A DNA stretch of 24,249 nucleotides, taken from the IMG/VR virus record IMGVR_UViG_3300005264_000092, positions 1-24,249 of that record, one strand, 5' to 3'. The notes beneath the pieces are model-generated. The model saw nothing but the letters and a program-made list of their open reading frames with translations, was not told the origin of the DNA and searched no databases. Position 1 is the stretch's first letter. The number at the start of each line of letters is the position of its first letter. Below are positions 7,408 through 14,313 of the stretch, in pieces. This DNA is from a virus. Both the position numbers and the translations under genes were made by a program.

Positions 7408-8805
7408 ATGAGCGAATACACATATGCAAATCCAAGAATAAAAAACTTTAAGATGGGCGAAGAACAAATATTAACAAATGATATAATTAAAGATTTAATA
7501 AATAAGCATAAAATGGAAATATTACCATTATTAGAAGAGAATGAAGATTTTCTTTATCAGGACAATTTACCAATCGAGGAACATTTTAAAGAAGAGGAAG
7601 ACGCAGGTTCTTTTAATGGTGTAAGATTAAAAAACAATATACCTAATGTAATAGTTAATACACATTTATCATATGTAATAGGTAATGGTATATCATTTGA
7701 ATCAGATGAAACTGAAAAAGATTCTTTAGATGAATTCTTAAAAATAAGAACAGATAATTATTTAGATGATAAAGAAAAAGATTTAATGGAATACATGGGA
7801 AGATATGGAGTAGGTTATGAATTAGTATATTATGATGATAATGAAATACAAGTAGATACAGTTAATCCTAAAGAATGTTTTATAGTTGATGATTATTCAA
7901 TTAAAGAAAAACCATTATATGGATTTAGATATTATTTAGACTATAATAAAAATACAATAGTTGAAATTTACGGCAAAAAAGAAAACGCCAAAGTAAAAAT
8001 TATGAAAAGTACAGGAGAAATTGTATTAATTTATAAGAAAGAAAATATTTATAATGAAGTACAATTAATTCAATATAAAAACAATGATTTTATGCACTCT
8101 GATTTTCAACCAGTAAAAAGATATTTAGAAGATTTAAACAAAACAATGACATCTGAATCAGATTTAATTCATTATATGGCATCAGCAACAATTGTTTTTG
8201 AAAATATATTAGTAGATGAAGAGAGTGTAAGATTAATGATAATTAATAAAAATATAATGACGAAGAGTGATGAAAATAGTAATGGTGGTAGAGTTTATTT
8301 TTTAGAAAAACCATTAAATGTAGATGGTATTAAACAACATTATGATATGTTAAGAAATAATATATTTTTAGAAAGTTTCACTCCATTTTTATCAATGCAA
8401 CAATTAACAAAAGCACCATCTGGAAAAGCATTACAAACTTTATATTTAAATGCTGGGATAATTGCAGATAAGAAAATAAGAGAGTTTAAAAAAGGATTAA
8501 GAAAAAGAATATCAATTATATTTAATATCTTAAATTTTGGAAAAATAACAGGAACAATGGATTTTAAAACAATTAAGCCAAAGTTTACAAAAAATTTACC
8601 AACTTTAACATCATCTGAATTAGAAGATTTAAAAACTATTGCACAATCTGGGATTAAATTAAGTACAAAAACACAATTAGACATATTACCATCTAAATAT
8701 GTAGATAATACAGATGCAGAATTAAAAAGACTGAAAGAAGAAAGAGAAGATGATGAAAATAATTTAGATTATATCCCTCAAGTAGGAGAAGTATTAAATG
8801 GATAA
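7408..8805 (+). CDS. Portal protein (SPP1 gp6-like)
   Basis: A 465-residue portal that would form the dodecameric ring at the special capsid vertex, dock the terminase and nucleate the head. NNIPNVIVNTHLSYVIGNGISFES (about residues 77-100) is the signature of the SPP1 gp6/phage_prot_Gp6 family. EYMGRYGVGYELVYYDD and later SGKALQTLYLNAG match the clip and crown-side helices by eye. The C-terminus is acidic. ATG 7408 follows AAAAGGAGG at normal spacing. The last 8 bases overlap the start of the minor head gene. Confidence 0.92.
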   Translation: MSEYTYANPRIKNFKMGEEQILTNDIIKDLINKHKMEILPLLEENEDFLYQDNLPIEEHFKEEEDAGSFNGVRLKNNIPNVIVNTHLSYVIGNGISFESDETEKDSLDEFLKIRTDNYLDDKEKDLMEYMGRYGVGYELVYYDDNEIQVDTVNPKECFIVDDYSIKEKPLYGFRYYLDYNKNTIVEIYGKKENAKVKIMKSTGEIVLIYKKENIYNEVQLIQYKNNDFMHSDFQPVKRYLEDLNKTMTSESDLIHYMASATIVFENILVDEESVRLMIINKNIMTKSDENSNGGRVYFLEKPLNVDGIKQHYDMLRNNIFLESFTPFLSMQQLTKAPSGKALQTLYLNAGIIADKKIREFKKGLRKRISIIFNILNFGKITGTMDFKTIKPKFTKNLPTLTSSELEDLKTIAQSGIKLSTKTQLDILPSKYVDNTDAELKRLKEEREDDENNLDYIPQVGEVLNG

Positions 8806-9676
8806 AAAAAATAAGGAATTTAATAAATTTTTAGAAAATGCTGATAATCTTTTTTATGAAAAAGAAAGAATAATGACTGAAAAAACATTAGAGAAAATAA
8901 TAATTCCTTATAAAATAGTAATTAAGAAAAATAAGAAATTATATACAGAATATTATAATGATATTGTTGCAGTTGAGGGAGCAGTAATATCTAAAGAGTT
9001 TATTAAAAAAGAAGTATTGGTTAATAATAAAAGAATATTATCTGAAGTAGCTGATTTAATAGGTAGTAGTTTAAAAGGTAGTTTAGATTTAGCATTTAAA
9101 TCAAAACAGAGTGTAAATAAGGAGTTTTTTGATGGTAGTATAAAAGTTAATGGAGCACCTAAAAAGACAGCAGAAGCGATAATAAACGCAAAATATTATG
9201 GGTTAAACTGGGAACAAAGAACGGTTAAATTATGGAACTCATTAAATGATGAAATTGTAGATATTATATTTGATGGTTTAGAAGCTGGAAACAATCCGAA
9301 TATAATTGGTGGAATAATAGAAAAAAGAATGAATATTAATAGTAAAAGAGCAATGACTATTGCAAGAACTGAAAGTAGCAGGGTTTTTAATCATGGTAAA
9401 TTTGAAGCATTGAAAACTAATCCTTACATTGATAAAATTCTAATTATTGCAACAACAGATGATAGAACAACTCAAATATGTAGAGACAAAGATGGATTAA
9501 TTTTAAATTTAAAAGATATTACAACTGATGATTTACCACCATATCATCCAAATTGTAGAACAACTTTTAGTAATTATGTTGACCAGAAATTATATAAAAG
9601 AATGAAAAATAAAGATAGAAGTATAATGGAATATGATAAATATAGAGACTATGAAAAGAAATATGGTGGATTTTAA
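8798..9676 (+). CDS. Minor head protein, MuF/SPP1 gp7-like
   Basis: A 292-residue head morphogenesis protein. The C-terminal MuF domain (about residues 175-265) has RAMTIARTESSRVFNHGK, then TTDDRTTQICRDKDG and PPYHPNCRTTF, the conserved Cys/His pattern of the Mu gpF family. In SPP1 the equivalent protein binds the portal and is packaged in the head, where it affects DNA delivery. No toxin domain is fused to the end: the protein stops about 30 residues after the MuF core. The start overlaps the portal gene by 8 bases. A terminator follows, then the head operon is interrupted until 13627. Confidence 0.92.
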   Translation: MDKKNKEFNKFLENADNLFYEKERIMTEKTLEKIIIPYKIVIKKNKKLYTEYYNDIVAVEGAVISKEFIKKEVLVNNKRILSEVADLIGSSLKGSLDLAFKSKQSVNKEFFDGSIKVNGAPKKTAEAIINAKYYGLNWEQRTVKLWNSLNDEIVDIIFDGLEAGNNPNIIGGIIEKRMNINSKRAMTIARTESSRVFNHGKFEALKTNPYIDKILIIATTDDRTTQICRDKDGLILNLKDITTDDLPPYHPNCRTTFSNYVDQKLYKRMKNKDRSIMEYDKYRDYEKKYGGF

Positions 9677-9684
9677 AGGTAATT

Positions 9685-9711
9685 AAAGAGGGTTTTATAC
9701 TCTCTTTTTTT
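9685..9711 (+). terminator. Intrinsic terminator after the minor head gene
   Basis: AAAGAGGGT (9685-9693) pairs with ACTCTCTTT (9699-9707) with one G-U pair, a 5-base loop and a T tract to 9711. It ends the packaging and portal transcript. Confidence 0.85.
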
Positions 9712-9825
9712 ATTTATTATTGTTAAGAGATTATTATTATATATTGTATATTATTGTTTATTGTATACAGGTATTTTTAATAGTTTCAAGGTATTGTTAA
9801 TAATTAATTATATTTTTAAAGAATT

Positions 9826-9993
9826 AACAGATGAAATAAAATATAAAGGATGGATATTTTTAGCGTTTCAATTTGAAGCGTTTTATTTTTTAAATATTTT
9901 AATTTATTTTTATAGATATATTTTAGCGTTTCAATTTGAAGCGTTTCATTTTCATTTAAGAATATCCATCCATAATATTTATTTTCATCCGTT
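9826..9993. repeat. Terminal-inverted-repeat element B
   Basis: A 168-bp element. The left arm is the variant AACAGATGAAATAAAATAT, then GGATGGAT. The right arm ends with the exact reverse complement of AACGGATGAAAATAAATATT. Read leftward, the first 40-odd bases (9993 down to about 9951) match the left arm of element A almost base for base. The interior holds two copies of AGCGTTTCAATTTGAAGCG (9862-9880, 9925-9943), a near-perfect dyad. Confidence 0.8.
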
Positions 9994-10021
9994 AAGAATT
10001 ATAATTTAAAAATCCTTAAAA

Positions 10022-10077
10022 ATTACACTAAAACATATAGTAAGTTATGCTCACCATATGTCAAGATATATTGACGG
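10022..10077 (-). promoter_or_regulatory. Promoter/operator unit, inverted copy B
   Basis: The reverse complement matches units A and C. TTGACA is at 10064-10059 on the minus strand, inside an imperfect dyad TGTCAA-N6-TTGACG. GGTGAGCATAACTTACTAT follows, and the -10-like position reads TGTAAT (10027-10022) instead of TATAAT. It points left into element B with no gene downstream before the terminator at 9685-9711. Confidence 0.5.
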
Positions 10078-10079
10078 AA

Positions 10080-10097
10080 TATTACATTTATATTACA
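10080..10097 (+). promoter_or_regulatory. Paired TATTACA boxes, copy 2, before the early-type cassette
   Basis: TATTACA at 10080-10086 and 10091-10097, 11 bp apart, followed by TTTTAAAAAA. A -10 candidate TATAAT at 10134-10139 with TTATAT 17 bp upstream lies between the boxes and the gene at 10179. A similar downstream string, TATAATAGAATATAA, occurs before the minus-strand gene at the right end. Confidence 0.55.
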
Positions 10098-10178
10098 TTT
10101 TAAAAAATAGTTATATAATGCTATTTTTAATAGTATAATAGAATATAACAACAAACAATAAAAAAAGGAGATGTAAAA

Positions 10179-10421
10179 ATGAAAAACACAGAGAATAATA
10201 AAATTAAAGAATTAGAATATGATTTAACAGTTGAGAAATTAGATTTGATTAAAAAAAAGGAAACATATCAGATAATATTATTGAAAGGAATCGAGAGGGG
10301 ATTTAAGAAAGATGAAATTAGATTTATTGTTAATAAAATAGATATTGTAGATGCTGATATTAAGGAATTAGATTATGAATTAATGATGATAAGAGAGGTG
10401 TTTGAAGATGTGTTATTTTAA
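10179..10421 (+). CDS. Hypothetical helical protein (80 aa)
   Basis: An 80-residue, highly charged protein with heptad-like spacing of Leu and Ile (residues 9-45 and 50-70), so probably a helical hairpin or coiled coil. No motif or family was recognised. ATG 10179 follows AAAAAGGAG with normal spacing. The end overlaps the next small gene by 14 bases, which suggests coupling. It is the first gene of the cassette inserted between the minor head and scaffold genes, behind early-type boxes and a TATAAT. Size and position suggest a small early phage protein. Confidence 0.65.
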   Translation: MKNTENNKIKELEYDLTVEKLDLIKKKETYQIILLKGIERGFKKDEIRFIVNKIDIVDADIKELDYELMMIREVFEDVLF

Positions 10422-10557
10422 TAGTTTTGTAAATGAAGATAGGATAGAACATTTAAAAGATTTAAAAGTTGAAATAAATCATGAATATGATGATGTAAAA
10501 AGACTGAAATTAATAAATGAATTTAATAATATATTAGAAACATTAAAAATGAAATAA
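10408..10557 (+). CDS. Hypothetical small protein (49 aa)
   Basis: ATG 10408 to TAA 10555-10557 encodes 49 residues starting MCYFNSFV and continuing as a charged helix (EDRIEHLKDLKVEINHEYDD). GAGAGGTG lies about 8 bases before the start, and the gene overlaps its upstream neighbour by 14 bases. No family was recognised. It is called because of the ribosome binding site, the overlap and the coding-like Lys/Glu/Leu composition shared with its neighbours. Confidence 0.5.
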   Translation: MCYFNSFVNEDRIEHLKDLKVEINHEYDDVKRLKLINEFNNILETLKMK

Positions 10558-10608
10558 AAAAAGTAATAAACTAAAAACAAATTAATTATAATAAAATAAT
10601 TAATAAAT

Positions 10609-10634
10609 AAAATTACTGGGAGGTAATAAAAATG
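10609..10634 (+). promoter_or_regulatory. Ribosome-binding-site hairpin, copy 1
   Basis: ATTACTGGGAGGTAAT (10612-10627) is an inverted repeat, ATTAC/GTAAT, with most of the ribosome binding site (GGGAG) in the loop, 4 bases before ATG 10632. The 26 bases 10609-10634 are identical to the leader of the minus-strand gene (23996-23971). This GGGAGG signal differs from the AAGGAGG used elsewhere in the window. Confidence 0.6.
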
Positions 10635-11270
10635 AAAAAATTTAAAATGGAACAAATAGGAGAAATTAAAGAATATTTAAATGATTTAGGTATAAAATGT
10701 AGTACAGATAGAGAATATCTATTAGAATATAAAATATTATTAATGAATAAAGAAATGGATATTGAAATATATGAGGATTTTATGAATGAAGATTTTGATA
10801 TGAAAATCCAGGAGCAACAAAGGATAATAGAAGATAAGATATTTAATAAAATAGAAGATGAAACAAAAGATGAAGTAGTTGTAATAACATATTTGAATAA
10901 AAAAATCAGTAATGTAATTGGATATAGTAACTTCTTAAAAAGCGTTGATGAAAGATTAGAATATGCAAAAGATTTATTAAATTATGAACTTGATAAATTA
11001 GATATTAAAGAAATAGCATTTGGATATAATAATTCAATAGCGTTATCATTGGCAAGTAATTTTATAGAGGTATCAGAAACTATATATAATGATTTAATAC
11101 ATGAAAACCCATTAAATAGAGAGGAATACCATGATTTAATGAGAACAAACAAAGTAAATAATTTAATTGATATAATTAATAAATTAATAAGGTATATAGA
11201 TGAGTATAATATAGTCAATCAGAGAAATGAAGATAGATTTAAAATAAAGGTTAAAAGGGGGAACAAATAA
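10632..11270 (+). CDS. Hypothetical helical protein (212 aa)
   Basis: A 212-residue acidic, largely helical protein with no recognised motif or membrane segment. Runs such as EYLLEYKILLMNKEMDIEIYEDF (in the first 65 residues) and the region LDERLEYAKDL onward suggest a bundle of amphipathic helices. The C-terminus is basic (FKIKVKRGNK). Its leader forms a hairpin with the ribosome binding site in the loop and is identical over 26 bases to that of the minus-strand gene at the right end. The stop overlaps the next start by one base (TAATG). Function is unknown; an early phage role is inferred from context only. Confidence 0.65.
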   Translation: MKKFKMEQIGEIKEYLNDLGIKCSTDREYLLEYKILLMNKEMDIEIYEDFMNEDFDMKIQEQQRIIEDKIFNKIEDETKDEVVVITYLNKKISNVIGYSNFLKSVDERLEYAKDLLNYELDKLDIKEIAFGYNNSIALSLASNFIEVSETIYNDLIHENPLNREEYHDLMRTNKVNNLIDIINKLIRYIDEYNIVNQRNEDRFKIKVKRGNK

Positions 11271-11653
11271 TGATTTTATATAGAACTGGAGAAGTAGAAA
11301 CAAATATAGGGAATTTTAGTTATAAAATATATAAAATAAAAATGTCAAAGAAATTTAAAATAATATATAATCAAATATCATTGAAATATAAAAATTCAAA
11401 TAATAAGATTGAAAATATTTTATTACCAACAAATACAAATACTTTTCATATTAAAGAATTTATTAATAATCTAAATACAGAAAATGTAAAATACAATAAT
11501 CATATATATAAAAAAGAAAGACAATTATGTATTATAAGATTAGAATTATTAGATAAAAACTTATTAGATTTTTGTATGAATAAAGCAAATAAATATATAC
11601 AAGAAAAATTTAATCAACCATTAACATTAGGAGGTGTAAATGATGAATTATAA
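11270..11653 (+). CDS. Hypothetical protein (127 aa)
   Basis: A 127-residue basic protein, coupled by TAATG to its upstream gene and with GGGGG near its start. The N-terminal half alternates polar and hydrophobic residues (GNFSYKIYKIKM, KFKIIYNQISLKYK), suggesting a small beta-rich domain; the C-terminal half is helical. No catalytic or binding motif is apparent. The end overlaps the next small gene. No family was recognised. Confidence 0.6.
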   Translation: MILYRTGEVETNIGNFSYKIYKIKMSKKFKIIYNQISLKYKNSNNKIENILLPTNTNTFHIKEFINNLNTENVKYNNHIYKKERQLCIIRLELLDKNLLDFCMNKANKYIQEKFNQPLTLGGVNDEL

Positions 11654-11753
11654 TAAATATTTTTTAAATGATTATGATGAAAATCAGGAATATATAAAGA
11701 ATGAAAATATGAAAGAGTATTTAGAGGATGATGAAAAGATGGAATTATTCTAA
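11640..11753 (+). CDS. Hypothetical very small acidic protein (37 aa)
   Basis: ATG 11640 (or the next codon, ATG 11643) to TAA 11751-11753. AGGAGG at 11629-11634 favours 11643 slightly by spacing. The product is Asn/Tyr/Asp/Glu-rich (NYNKYFLNDYDENQEY, ending EKMELF) and overlaps the previous gene by 14 bases. Strongly acidic small proteins of this size are common in early phage regions; no function can be assigned. Confidence 0.45.
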   Translation: MMNYNKYFLNDYDENQEYIKNENMKEYLEDDEKMELF

Positions 11754-11788
11754 ATTATATTTAAAAAATTATAAATAAAAATCCCTTA

Positions 11789-11806
11789 TATTACAATTAC
11801 ATTACA
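11789..11806 (+). promoter_or_regulatory. Paired TATTACA/CATTACA boxes, copy 3
   Basis: TATTACA at 11789-11795 and CATTACA at 11800-11806, 11 bp apart, followed by AAATTAAAAA. They lie before the TOPRIM gene. The AAATTAAAAA runs into the hairpin at 11808-11840, so this site combines the boxes with a possible terminator. Confidence 0.5.
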
Positions 11807-11807
11807 A

Positions 11808-11840
11808 ATTAAAAATCAGTGATATTTGCTGATTTTTAAT
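11808..11840. terminator. Hairpin between the small-gene cassette and the TOPRIM gene
   Basis: ATTAAAAATCAG (11808-11819) pairs perfectly with CTGATTTTTAAT (11829-11840) over 12 bp with a 9-base loop. The T run lies inside the stem, so it may work in either direction as a weak terminator or as an RNA processing site. Confidence 0.55.
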
Positions 11841-11894
11841 TATATAACATATTAAACAATAAACAATATTAAAAATAAAAAGGAGAAAAAAACA

Positions 11895-13043
11895 ATGAAT
11901 AAATTTGAAATAGCAAAAACAGTTGATTTTACAGAGGTAATAGCAGAGCCAGTAAGAATATTATCTAAAGGGTATATGCTTATTAGTAATAATAGCTTAA
12001 AAATATTTGAATGTGATGGAAAATGGTTTTATAGGGATTTTGGGGCAAACAATGATAAAGGTTCTGGAATTGATTATCTAGTAAATAAAGAAAATTATTC
12101 TTTAAAAGAAGCAGTTGATTTATTAGTGAAACATGCAGGTTATAATGTTGAAGATTTAGATAATGAATATAGACAATCTACAAAAATAAATAAAACTATT
12201 AAAAGAAGTTCTGACAATGTTTCAAGAAAAGATAAAATTAGTACTGAAAAATCATTAGAAATTACTAATAATATTATTAAGGAATTTAAAAAATTACAGC
12301 CAGAGAAAAAACAGGAAAAAATAAAGATGAATGATAGAGAGTTAGAAGTATTTTTTAAAAGTATAATTAGTAAAATAAAGGTACATGATAATTTTGGAAC
12401 TTATAGATATTTAGTTAATTTTAGAAAAATAGATATAGGAATATTTAATTTTTTCTACAAACAAGGATATTTAATAAGAGCATTAAAACCTAATATAAAA
12501 GAAAATTACAATCCTTATTATGAATTTAATAAAAGTTATGATAAACATATACAAAATGATGAAACAACAACAGGATTTGTATGTATTAATCCATTAACTA
12601 AAAAAACAACTGGCTTGATGTTAAGAGCTAATAGAGATTTAAGAAAATTCAAAGGTAATAAAAAGGCGTGGTTTAAAAATATAGATAATACTAAATGGGG
12701 ATTTGGATTTTTAAAAGGAAAACCTTATACAATGACAATAATTGAAGCTCCTTTAGATGTATTAAGTTATATATCTATTAATAAAAATCAGAATAAATTA
12801 AAGAATAATTATATTGTAGCAATGGGTGGTAATAATCAAGATATGATGATGGATAATATAGCTGAATTAAGGAGTTCTGGCTTAAGCAAGGTAATTATAG
12901 CAACTGATGCTGATAATGCAGGAGAAGAGATGTTTAAGGGGTTAAAAGACAGAATAAATAACTTATATAATGATTTAGAAGTTGAGCGAGAAAGACCGAG
13001 TGAAAATATTGGAAAAGATTGGAATGATTATCTAACTAAATAG
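11895..13043 (+). CDS. TOPRIM primase-like protein (DUF3991/TOPRIM type)
   Basis: A 382-residue protein of the primase/TOPRIM class carried by phages and plasmids; it would synthesise RNA primers or otherwise act in DNA replication. Residues about 36-84 (KIFECDGKWFYRDFG, then GIDYLVNKENYSLKEAVDLL) are a CHC2-type module without a full Cys/His set. The TOPRIM core shows TIIEAPLDVLS (E284) and IIATDADNAG (D338, D340), the metal-binding residues. The end GKDWNDYL (373-380) is the usual closing motif of this class. Residues 95-145 are a basic linker. ATG 11895 follows AAGGAG at 10 bases. No helicase lies in the window. Confidence 0.8.
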   Translation: MNKFEIAKTVDFTEVIAEPVRILSKGYMLISNNSLKIFECDGKWFYRDFGANNDKGSGIDYLVNKENYSLKEAVDLLVKHAGYNVEDLDNEYRQSTKINKTIKRSSDNVSRKDKISTEKSLEITNNIIKEFKKLQPEKKQEKIKMNDRELEVFFKSIISKIKVHDNFGTYRYLVNFRKIDIGIFNFFYKQGYLIRALKPNIKENYNPYYEFNKSYDKHIQNDETTTGFVCINPLTKKTTGLMLRANRDLRKFKGNKKAWFKNIDNTKWGFGFLKGKPYTMTIIEAPLDVLSYISINKNQNKLKNNYIVAMGGNNQDMMMDNIAELRSSGLSKVIIATDADNAGEEMFKGLKDRINNLYNDLEVERERPSENIGKDWNDYLTK

Positions 13044-13054
13044 AACTGTAAAAT

Positions 13055-13086
13055 AACCATTATTATTAATTTAATAGTGGTTTTTT
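13055..13086 (+). terminator. Intrinsic terminator after the TOPRIM gene
   Basis: AACCATTATTA (13055-13065) pairs with TAATAGTGGTT (13072-13082), one G-U pair and a 6-base loop, followed by T to 13086. Confidence 0.85.
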
Positions 13087-13096
13087 ATTAAATATA

Positions 13097-13153
13097 GTTG
13101 TCAATATATCTTGACAAACGGTGAGCATAACTTACTATATGTTTTAGTATAAT
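13097..13153 (+). promoter_or_regulatory. Promoter/operator unit, copy C
   Basis: TTGTCAA (13098-13104), N6, TTGACAA (13111-13117), then the conserved GGTGAGCATAACTTACTAT and TATAAT at 13148-13153. It matches unit A closely over about 57 bases, with about two differences, while the next 40 bases diverge. It points into element C and the scaffold/capsid operon. Confidence 0.6.
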
Positions 13154-13197
13154 TTTTTTAAGTAAAATATAAATGGAATTTTTAAATTAAAATCATT

Positions 13198-13434
13198 AAC
13201 GGATGAAAATAAATATATTGGATGGATAAAACCCTCTATATATAAAAATATCCTTAAAAATGAAATTCTAACAATATTTAAAGATATAAATATATAAATT
13301 AATCAAGAATATATTAAATCCTCTTAAAATCGAATTTAAGCGTTATTTATTATTAATAATCTTTAAAAATAAATAAAATTATTTTAAAGAGTTTTATTTA
13401 AGAATATCCATCCAAATATTTATTTTCATCCGTT
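13198..13434. repeat. Terminal-inverted-repeat element C
   Basis: A 237-bp element with left arm AACGGATGAAAATAAATAT, then ATTGGATGGAT, and a right arm that is its reverse complement ending ATCCGTT. The left two thirds (13198 to about 13343) match element E with about ten differences. The right third shares a run of about 30 bases with element A. Confidence 0.8.
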
Positions 13435-13488
13435 AGAAGTTTAAATAATTTTATATTTTTTTATAAAAATCCAAATATTTATTTATTA

Positions 13489-13503
13489 TATTACTAATAT
13501 AAT
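13489..13503 (+). promoter_or_regulatory. Late-type promoter motif before scaffold and capsid
   Basis: TATTACTAATATAAT, identical to the site at 19126-19140 and close to that at 5385. ATATTAC (13488-13494) and GTAATA (13508-13513) form an inverted repeat around it. Transcripts from here would carry a leader of about 120 bases. Confidence 0.55.
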
Positions 13504-13528
13504 ATATGTAATAATGATAATCATATTA

Positions 13529-13599
13529 CCTTTTATTAAAGGAAGTTAAATCTATACTTTAATAAATAGTATTATTAGAACTATATTATTTTAATATAG
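13529..13599 (+). promoter_or_regulatory. Structured 5' leader of the scaffold/capsid operon
   Basis: Two small hairpins: CCTTT (13529-13533) with AAAGG (13538-13542), and CTATATTA (13581-13588) with TAATATAG (13592-13599). They precede AAGGAGG and ATG 13627. Their role is unknown; mRNA stability or translation control is possible. Confidence 0.35.
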
Positions 13600-13626
13600 G
13601 TGTAATAACCACAAGGAGGTTAAAGA

Positions 13627-14286
13627 ATGAACACAAAGAATTTATTTAATTTACAGTTATTTTCAGAACCTAATGAAGATGAATCAAAAGATGATGAGAA
13701 TTTAAAAGATGATGAGAGTTCTAAAGGCAATGATGATAAAGGAAAAACTTATACTCAGAGCGAATTAGATAAGGCATTAAATACAAGAGCTAAAAATTTA
13801 GAATCTGATTTTGATAAAAAAATTCAAAGTTTAGTAGATGAAAAAGTAAGCAAAGTATTAGAGCGTGAAAAATCATTATCAGAATTATCGGAAGATGAAA
13901 GAGCAAAGCGTGAATTTGAATTAGAAAAAGAAGAGTTTTATAAACAAAAAAATGAATTGGATTTTAATAATTTAAAGAATGAAATGCGAGATGAATTAAA
14001 GAAAGAAAATTTACCTTTAGAAGCAGTTGATTTGTTAGTTAATCGAAAAGATATGACAAATGAAGAGGCATTTAAAAATGTAAAATCATTCAAAGAAATA
14101 TTAGATGTTTATGTTCAACAAGCATTACAAGCAAAAATGAATGATAGTAAATTAGAAATAGGCAATGGTGATTTATCAGAAACAAGTTTAGATAAGTTTA
14201 AGACAATGGGATATGTAGAAAAAGCAAAACTATTTGATAAAAATCCAAAGTTATTTAAAAAATTAGAAGCAGAGTTATTAGCGTAA
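13627..14286 (+). CDS. Capsid scaffold protein (DUF4355-like)
   Basis: A 219-residue acidic, highly helical protein placed directly before the major capsid gene, as scaffolds of SPP1-like phages are. It opens MNTKNLFNLQLFSE, a typical start for this family, followed by a disordered Asp/Ser/Lys-rich stretch (18-40). TYTQSELDKALNTRAKNLE then leads into a long coiled coil (about 45-130). The end (130-219) contains helices that would contact the capsid shell. It guides prohead assembly and leaves before or during packaging. ATG 13627 has AAGGAGG upstream. It is separated from the other head genes by about 4 kb of unrelated genes and element pairs, which is unusual. Confidence 0.88.
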   Translation: MNTKNLFNLQLFSEPNEDESKDDENLKDDESSKGNDDKGKTYTQSELDKALNTRAKNLESDFDKKIQSLVDEKVSKVLEREKSLSELSEDERAKREFELEKEEFYKQKNELDFNNLKNEMRDELKKENLPLEAVDLLVNRKDMTNEEAFKNVKSFKEILDVYVQQALQAKMNDSKLEIGNGDLSETSLDKFKTMGYVEKAKLFDKNPKLFKKLEAELLA

Positions 14287-14313
14287 TAACTTAAATAAAA
14301 GGAGGTTTTATAA

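Larger units (their letters stand above)
9677..10178. other. Intergenic region with terminator, element B, leftward promoter unit and early boxes
   Basis: About 500 bases without a convincing gene. It holds a terminator (9685-9711), plain AT-rich sequence (9712-9825), element B (9826-9993), an inverted promoter unit (10022-10077) and paired TATTACA boxes (10080-10097) before the next gene. An open frame at 9761-10009 begins at TTG without a ribosome binding site and crosses element B, so it is not called. Confidence 0.8.
13044..13626. other. Intergenic region with terminator, promoter unit, element C and structured leader
   Basis: About 580 bases with no convincing gene. In order it holds a terminator (13055-13086), a promoter/operator unit (13097-13153), element C (13198-13434), a late-type promoter motif (13489-13503) and a leader of about 120 bases with two hairpins before the scaffold gene. 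Confidence 0.8.

Noticed and set aside
9761-10009. 82-residue open frame across element B
   Set aside because: It starts at TTG without a ribosome binding site, consists mostly of translated repeat sequence, and overlaps regulatory units.
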